Origin: Methanocorpusculum sp.
Lineage (GTDB): Archaea > Halobacteriota > Methanomicrobia > Methanomicrobiales > Methanocorpusculaceae
Assembly: GCA_029987395.1 (NCBI GenBank)
Contig: DALTVX010000003.1
Coordinates: forward strand, 1-5,976
Length of the DNA stretch: 5,976 bases
Direction of reading: 5' to 3'
Part shown: piece after piece, positions 1 to 3,387 of the stretch
Position numbering within the stretch: the stretch's first letter is position 1
Layout of the letters: each line of letters starts with the position of its first letter
The notes under the pieces: model-generated
Told to the model about the DNA's origin: nothing
The model's database searches: none
Seen by the model: only the letters and a program-made list of their open reading frames with translations
Made by a program: the position numbers and the translations under genes

Positions 1-22
1 AAAAACCGGCACGCCGGTTTTT
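1..22. terminator. Hairpin with flanking A/T runs, bidirectional terminator-like
   Basis: AAAAACCGG (1-9) and CCGGTTTTT (14-22) form a perfect 9-bp stem with a 4-base loop. The stem ends in a T-run on both strands. It sits in the same place in copy A as the GAAAACCCGC hairpins in copies B and C. It could end transcription of a gene lying left of the window or simply be part of the repeat element. Confidence 0.5.
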
Positions 23-157
23 CCTATAGCATTTTTCCAGACGGCGTGCGATTCTTGCGTAGGCGATAAGCCGGAGCAGAGCACGACGGCGCAAGAAAAA
101 TGCGATTCGCGTTAATTCGCGGAGATTCGCGTTTCTTTTTTATGTGTCAGCACACAA
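1..157 (+). repeat. Structured intergenic repeat element, copy A (short form, possibly cut by window edge)
   Basis: This non-coding stretch has the same block order as copy C at 3116-3348. The order is a terminator-like hairpin (1-22), GCATTTTT (29-36), a variable GC-rich inner part with an 8-bp inverted repeat (52-59 with 90-97), AAAAATGC (96-103), the 16-base block AAAAATGCGATTCGCG (96-111), two more ATTCGCG units, and a 5-bp hairpin TGTGT/ACACA (143-156). Compared with copies B and C it lacks a palindromic cassette of roughly 60-70 bp between the ATTCGCG units, so it looks like a deletion derivative or a simpler family member. It encodes no transposase and I see no credible ORF in it. The left boundary may lie outside the window. 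The family assignment comes from comparison within this window only. Confidence 0.65.
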
Positions 158-239
158 ACGTACCCTTTCTACGAAGTGTGAGTGATTATCTACCTGTTTC
201 GTGTTTTCGTGAATTTTGTGTGATGGGGTAGTTGAAGCC

Positions 240-256
240 GGTTGGAAGCGAAGCGG
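240..256 (+). repeat. 17-bp direct repeat, left copy, overlapping a 14-bp GCGGCCGC palindrome
   Basis: GGTTGGAAGCGAAGCGG occurs here and again, identical and in the same orientation, at 2668-2684. The two copies flank the S-M operon. On this side the repeat runs into a perfect 14-bp palindrome, GAAGCGGCCGCTTC (250-263). The preceding A/T-rich text (about 197-222, built of TTTCGTG/TTCGTGAA units) resembles, in inverse complement, the stretch at about 2608-2640. No function can be assigned; it may mark an insertion boundary or be another dispersed intergenic repeat. Confidence 0.55.
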
Positions 257-273
257 CCGCTTCATCAGATAAC

Positions 274-281
274 TATAAATA
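274..281 (+). promoter_or_regulatory. TATA-box-like element of the S-M operon
   Basis: TATAAATA lies within the A/T-rich stretch 269-290, the only such stretch close upstream of the first gene. An archaeal TATA box about 25 bases before the start site would place transcription initiation near 300-306. That leaves a leader of about 75-80 bases before the ATG at 381, and the leader is filled by the inverted repeat at 311-359. No clear purine-rich BRE is visible, so the assignment is tentative. Confidence 0.4.
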
Positions 282-310
282 AAATAAAAGCCTATTTACT
301 TTTGCTTGTG

Positions 311-359
311 CGTTGCGACAGTTGTCGTGAGCCACACGACAACACAATTGAACGCAACG
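311..359 (+). promoter_or_regulatory. Nested inverted repeat in the leader of the S-M operon (candidate operator or RNA hairpin)
   Basis: The inner arms GTTGTCGTG (321-329) and CACGACAAC (335-343) are a perfect 9-bp match around a 5-base spacer, AGCCA. The outer arms CGTTGCG (311-317) and CGCAACG (353-359) add a perfect 7-bp match. The structure lies between the TATA-like box and the start codon, where it could act as an operator or as an mRNA hairpin affecting translation. A symmetric bipartite site with a 5-base spacer is also the kind of target a dimer of single-domain specificity subunits would recognise, so autoregulation is possible but only inferred. Confidence 0.6.
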
Positions 360-380
360 ACACAACGAAAGAGAACGACT

Positions 381-980
381 ATGCCTGAACCAACAAACAC
401 CCGATTCAAGATCGGGGACATCGTCACCTCCGTCAAAAGAGGTGCGTCTTCATTCTACTTAAAGGATGGCGACACAGAAACGCCCGTAATCAAAGCAAAA
501 GACATCACCGATGACGCAAGGATCGACCTCACATCCGTCGACATCGAAAAAATCAAAGCCAACCCTCGTGTCAAGACCAACCTCCTTTCCGAAGGAGACA
601 TCCTCATAACCATTCGCGGCGGCATCTTCAAAAGTGCCATCGTCCCAAAAGAGGCTGCTGGCTACTCATTCAACGCAAATCTTATCGCCCTCACACTGGA
701 CCCCGACAAGATCCGCCCTGAGATCCTCGCCTGGTACCTCGGCAGCCCCTTCGTCCTCAAATATCTCGCAGAAAAAAGCACCGGTCATGCCATCATGAGT
801 ATCAGCTCAGACGAGATCCTCGATCTTACCCTCTCTCTCCCAAACAAAGAGCAGCAGGAAAAGATCCTCGGCTTCCTCACCCAGGTCAAAGACTACAAAA
901 CCATCTCCCGACGTCAGGAAGACATACTCTCCACCATCTCCGACGAACTACTCATGAGATACATCGTGGACGGTGAATAA
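381..980 (+). CDS. hsdS: Half-size Type I restriction-modification specificity subunit (single target recognition domain)
   Basis: This 199-residue protein should recognise a specific DNA sequence for a Type I methyltransferase-like complex. Residues 8-153 fit one target recognition domain: the FKIGDIV opening (9-15), PVIKAKDI (35-42), EGDILITIRGG (71-81), the NANLIALTLDP stretch (98-108), and the typical closing part with SIS, ILDLTLSLP and EQQEKIL (140-163). Residues 155-199 form a charged helix like the spacer helices of HsdS. Ordinary HsdS has two such domains in about 400 residues, so this is a half subunit expected to dimerise. I chose the ATG at 381. The frame stays open to a TTG at 306, but those 25 residues are Thr-rich and coincide with the leader inverted repeat. 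The ribosome binding site is weak. The gene precedes its M partner by one base, whereas the common order is M then S. The family call is firm; the target sequence cannot be read from the protein. Confidence 0.85.
   Translation: MPEPTNTRFKIGDIVTSVKRGASSFYLKDGDTETPVIKAKDITDDARIDLTSVDIEKIKANPRVKTNLLSEGDILITIRGGIFKSAIVPKEAAGYSFNANLIALTLDPDKIRPEILAWYLGSPFVLKYLAEKSTGHAIMSISSDEILDLTLSLPNKEQQEKILGFLTQVKDYKTISRRQEDILSTISDELLMRYIVDGE
972..976 (+). promoter_or_regulatory. Shine-Dalgarno site deciding the start of the M gene
   Basis: GGTGA, inside the last codons of the S gene, lies five bases before the ATG at 982. This supports ATG 982 over the in-frame GTG at 973, which overlaps the site itself. The stop of the S gene (978-980) and this start are one base apart, so the two genes are probably translationally coupled. 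Confidence 0.7.
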
Positions 981-981
981 C

Positions 982-2397
982 ATGGAAAAACTCAACCAAA
1001 AAGACCTCTCCCATATTCTGCGGACCCTCGCCAATGTCCCCGCTTTTGGGACCGGTAGCATACATTTCCTGCCCCACCTCCTCTATATCAAATGGATCAC
1101 CGACGAGATCCGGCAAGACCCCGCCTTCTCGACACGCTCCGGTCTCATCATCCCGGACGGTCACTCCTTTGACGACCTCGCAAAAGGGATCGATCAGAAC
1201 CAAAGCATCAACTCCTTCTTCCGGACCTTCTATCGGGAAAACCGCACAGTCTGGCCCGGCATCTCTCCCAGATTCGATGCGAGCACCGGCAAAACGCAAA
1301 CTCTCATGGAAAATGGACGGGTCAACGACTCCATTCTCTACGCTATTCGTGTACTATCTGGCATCTCACTTTCTCCATCTGATATGGTTTCACCCTCCGT
1401 CGTTAGCGGAGCATTCGAAGAATATCTCAGTGAACTGCGTGACTACTCAGCATCGGAATATGAACCAAATCTTATCTCGCGTCCCGTCCTGGAAACGGTC
1501 ACCCGCCTGATGGATCCCGCACCCGGGGAATCCGTCTTCGACCCGTTCTGCAAAACCGGCGATCTCCTGATGCAGGCACACATCTATGCACCTGACTCTT
1601 TGATCTTTGGATCCGAAATCGATCGCACCTTTGTTTCGATCGCTCTCATGCGGCAGCATTTCGCCGGAAATTTTTCGGCAGCCATCACGGAAAATGATGT
1701 TCTTGCTTATCCCGCTCTCGACGATAAAGGGCGTCTGCAAAGATATGATCATGTCATAACCATGATACAAGAGCCGATGGAAACTCCCGACACCCGTTTC
1801 ATAGAACGTGACATCCACCGTAGATTTGAGCGGTACGAACCCTCGGAATTCACCCCTTTCACCTATCTCTGTCATGCTCTGAAAACCTCGTCAGAGAAAT
1901 GCGTTATTGTAAACTCCTCGACCCTCAAAATGTTACTTCGTATGAGACCAAAGGCTCCGGGAAAGATCGCCCTCGTCCTCGATGACCTGCTTGAAGCCGT
2001 CATTTTGTTCCCGAGAACCGAGAAGAAATCGCGTTTCCTGCCTGAAACCCAGGACGTCTACATATTCAACCACAAAAAGCCGATCAACCGTGCAAAAAAG
2101 ATCCTCTTCATTGATGCGACCAATGAAAAAGCAGTTCCTGAGGGTATGTCGCCCTATGATGCCGCGGTGGATGCCTATCAAAAATATGCCGAATGCCCGG
2201 GCTTTTCAAAAATCGTTTCGGTGGATGAGATCATATGCAATAAGGTGAATCTCTCTGTGCAGTCCTATACCACGGTGTTTGCAAAACCAGCCCGTTTGGA
2301 TACGGATAAGGCGCTGGCTGAGTTCCAGGAACTGGAACTGGACCGTGCGGGTGCATTTTCCACACTGCTTGGATCATTTGCCGATCTGGAAAAATAA
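982..2397 (+). CDS. hsdM: HsdM-like Type I methyltransferase subunit with degenerate catalytic motifs
   Basis: This 471-residue protein has the layout of HsdM, which normally transfers a methyl group from S-adenosylmethionine to adenine N6. An N-terminal helical domain (about 1-155, with FLPHLLYIKWITDEI at 29-43) is followed by a Rossmann-type methylase core (about 156-365) and an HsdM-like C-terminal part (FIDAT at 376-380, SVDEI at 413-417, then a helical tail). The length is close to the usual ~500. The signature motifs are altered. Motif I reads DPFCKTGDLL (187-196), with Lys191 where Gly is expected. The NPPF motif after YDHVIT reads MIQE (about 261-264), removing the catalytic Asn and both prolines. 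The GxFxTP region aligns with EPNLIS (161-166). The acidic residue in GSEID (210-214) and the strand pattern remain. I infer a folded subunit that cannot methylate and may not bind the cofactor. The ORF is uninterrupted, so it does not look like an ordinary decaying pseudogene. Translation is probably coupled to the S gene. Confidence 0.85.
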   Translation: MEKLNQKDLSHILRTLANVPAFGTGSIHFLPHLLYIKWITDEIRQDPAFSTRSGLIIPDGHSFDDLAKGIDQNQSINSFFRTFYRENRTVWPGISPRFDASTGKTQTLMENGRVNDSILYAIRVLSGISLSPSDMVSPSVVSGAFEEYLSELRDYSASEYEPNLISRPVLETVTRLMDPAPGESVFDPFCKTGDLLMQAHIYAPDSLIFGSEIDRTFVSIALMRQHFAGNFSAAITENDVLAYPALDDKGRLQRYDHVITMIQEPMETPDTRFIERDIHRRFERYEPSEFTPFTYLCHALKTSSEKCVIVNSSTLKMLLRMRPKAPGKIALVLDDLLEAVILFPRTEKKSRFLPETQDVYIFNHKKPINRAKKILFIDATNEKAVPEGMSPYDAAVDAYQKYAECPGFSKIVSVDEIICNKVNLSVQSYTTVFAKPARLDTDKALAEFQELELDRAGAFSTLLGSFADLEK

Positions 2398-2543
2398 AGG
2401 GGAGTCTCCCTCTCATAATACTATACTAAACACCTATGATCTTTTGAGATAATACCAAAACCGCGAATCGGTGTGATCACAAAGCTTCGCCTTGTTCGAT
2501 AGTGCCTCGGATGTGGAGAAAAAAGGGGTTCTCACTCACTGAC

Positions 2544-2576
2544 CATCCTGTTTTTTTCTGTTAAAAAATGAGGATG
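2544..2576 (+). terminator. T-tract terminator with imperfect hairpin, 3' of the S-M operon
   Basis: Seven T residues at 2551-2557 lie about 150 bases after the M stop codon. They sit inside an imperfect hairpin whose arms are CATCCT (2544-2549) with AGGATG (2571-2576) and TTTTTT (2551-2556) with AAAAAA (2563-2568). Archaeal termination commonly depends on T-runs, so this is the most likely first termination site for the operon. The T-tract is seen directly; its role is inferred. Confidence 0.45.
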
Positions 2577-2667
2577 AGCGTTGATTTTTGGGCGTACAAT
2601 TCATCACATGAAATTCACAAAAAAACCACAAAAACACGAAAATAAAAATAATTCGTCGTGTGGAGCG

Positions 2668-2684
2668 GGTTGGAAGCGAAGCGG
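2668..2684 (+). repeat. 17-bp direct repeat, right copy
   Basis: GGTTGGAAGCGAAGCGG is identical to positions 240-256 and in the same orientation. The sequences after the two copies diverge within a couple of bases. Together they bracket the leader, both S-M genes and the terminator region, an interval of about 2.4 kb. Confidence 0.55.
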
Positions 2685-2942
2685 ACGACCTCAGCGGATC
2701 AAGTTTCCTTCGATTTCGTGTACTGGATAAGTGTGGACGCATGAGATATTTCACCGCGAATTAGCCCAAGCGGGCTTTGCCCGATTGAGGCGGCACGCAA
2801 GCCTTTGGCTTGCACGCAATCGCGAATCTCCGCGAATCGCATTTTCCCTACGCTGTCCTCTTGACCTCGTCGTTTCACTCCTCGGCCGCGTTCCTACGCT
2901 ACGCCTGATCGGCTCCGCGTGGCCGGAACGACAGCGTAGAAA

Positions 2943-2994
2943 GTCCACGAGCTGAAAGCTCGTGAGACGTCTCAAGAGCCTTTGGCTCTTGGAC
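2943..2994. repeat. Cluster of three palindromes closed by a short stem, present only in copy B
   Basis: GTC (2943-2945) and GAC (2992-2994) enclose three palindromes. They are CACGAGCT-GAA-AGCTCGTG (2946-2964), the perfect 10-bp palindrome GAGACGTCTC (2964-2973, sharing one base with each neighbour) and CAAGAGCC-TTT-GGCTCTTG (2973-2991). The fold resembles a small cloverleaf or multi-arm cruciform. The corresponding interval in copy C is only 15 bases, so this looks like an insertion into B or a loss from C. Its function is unknown. Confidence 0.6.
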
Positions 2995-3002
2995 AAATGC
3001 TG

Positions 3003-3025
3003 GAAAACCCGCGTCGCGGGTTTTC
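3003..3025. terminator. 10-bp GC-core hairpin ending in TTTTC, left member
   Basis: GAAAACCCGC (3003-3012) and GCGGGTTTTC (3016-3025) form a perfect 10-bp stem with a 3-base loop. The A-run before and T-run after make it terminator-like on both strands. It lies between convergent genes, inside copy B, and would stop readthrough from the S-M operon on the + strand. Confidence 0.5.
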
Positions 3026-3027
3026 TC

Positions 3028-3115
3028 TTCAGGATAAGGAATATCCATATTATTCACGCAAGAGTGCGTGAAAATCTCTTCTATTTTATACAAATGAAAA
3101 GATGTCTTTAATCAG
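3028..3115. other. 88-bp centre of the inverted repeat B/C, with a hairpin and a TATA-like stretch
   Basis: This unique A/T-rich spacer separates the two inverted element copies. It contains the hairpin TTCACGCA-AGAG-TGCGTGAA (3053-3072) and the stretch CTATTTTATAC (3081-3091), which is TATA-like on either strand. No protein-coding pattern is visible. It could drive a small transcript into copy C, or just be spacer; nothing here decides. Confidence 0.4.
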
Positions 3116-3348
3116 GAGAAAACCCGCGACGCGGGTTTTCCAGCATTTTTCGTTCCGACGTCACGGCCACGCGGAGCCGATCAGGCGTAGCGTAGTGACG
3201 CGACCGAAGGTCAAGAAGGCGGAACTGGAAAAATGCGATTCGCGGAAATTCGCGATTGCGTGCAAGCCAAAGGCTTGCGTGCCGCCTCAATCGGGCAAAG
3301 CCCGCTTGGGCTAATTCGCGGTGGAATTTCTCATGTGTCCGCACACAA
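3116..3348 (+). repeat. Structured intergenic repeat element, copy C (long form)
   Basis: This is the right arm of the inverted repeat with copy B and lies in the same orientation as copy A. In order it holds the hairpin at 3118-3140, then GCATTTTT (3143-3150) pairing with AAAAATGC (3229-3236). Inside that pair are GTTCCG (3152-3157) with CGGAAC (3220-3225) and CGTCAC (3159-3164) with GTGACG (3195-3200). The ATTCGCG units and the palindrome GCAAGCC-AAA-GGCTTGC follow, and the copy ends in the 5-bp hairpin TGTGT/ACACA (3334-3347). The last 40 bases before the convergent helicase gene's stop codon contain nothing recognisable. As in B, no protein is encoded. Confidence 0.75.
3118..3140. terminator. 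10-bp GC-core hairpin ending in TTTTC, right member
   Basis: GAAAACCCGC (3118-3127) and GCGGGTTTTC (3131-3140) form the same stem as the hairpin at 3003-3025, with loop GAC in place of GTC. Because of its position it could stop minus-strand transcripts of the helicase-nuclease gene, about 250 bases after its stop codon. Confidence 0.5.
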
Positions 3349-3387
3349 TAGTGCACTTTTTGAATTGAATCCATGTCCAACCCGCCC

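Larger units (their letters stand above)
2398..2730. other. Intergenic region after the S-M operon, no gene seen
   Basis: I see no credible gene here. It contains a 10-bp palindrome TGTGATCACA (2472-2481), a T7 tract at 2551-2557, an A-rich stretch with CACAAAAA/ACACGAAAA units (about 2608-2650) and the right copy of the 17-bp direct repeat. Short minus-strand reading frames that run through it are made of repeat and A/T-rich sequence and show no protein-like pattern. Confidence 0.6.
2731..3027 (-). repeat. Structured intergenic repeat element, copy B (long form, inverted relative to A and C)
   Basis: This is the left arm of a large inverted repeat with copy C. Three blocks match the reverse complement of C: 2731-2845 with 3230-3344 (115 bp, about five mismatches by eye), 2894-2925 with 3164-3195 (32 bp, identical) and 2995-3027 with 3116-3148 (33 bp, identical). 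The parts between the blocks differ. B has its own inner inverted repeat, CTACGCTGTC (2848-2857) with GACAGCGTAG (2930-2939), and an extra hairpin cluster at 2943-2994. The 115-bp block contains the small palindrome GCAAGCC-TTT-GGCTTGC and ATTCGCG units. No transposase is encoded. A REP- or MITE-like element is the best description. Confidence 0.75.

Noticed and set aside
306..380. Possible N-terminal extension of the S gene from a TTG at 306
   Set aside because: The 25 extra residues are Thr-rich and fall exactly on the leader inverted repeat. The recognisable family sequence begins just after the ATG at 381.
973..981. GTG at 973 as the start of the M gene
   Set aside because: It overlaps the GGTGA site that is correctly spaced for the ATG at 982.
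2943..2994. tRNA-like cloverleaf
   Set aside because: It is only 52 bases, with a 3-bp closing stem, no T-loop sequence and no acceptor stem or CCA context.
2536..3314. Several short reading frames on both strands between the convergent genes
   Set aside because: They run through palindromes and repeats, and the two inverted arms give related peptides simply because the DNA is repeated. None has a protein-like composition or a ribosome binding site.
1..3348. CRISPR array
   Set aside because: The repeats are few, differ in length, occur in both orientations and have no regular spacers.
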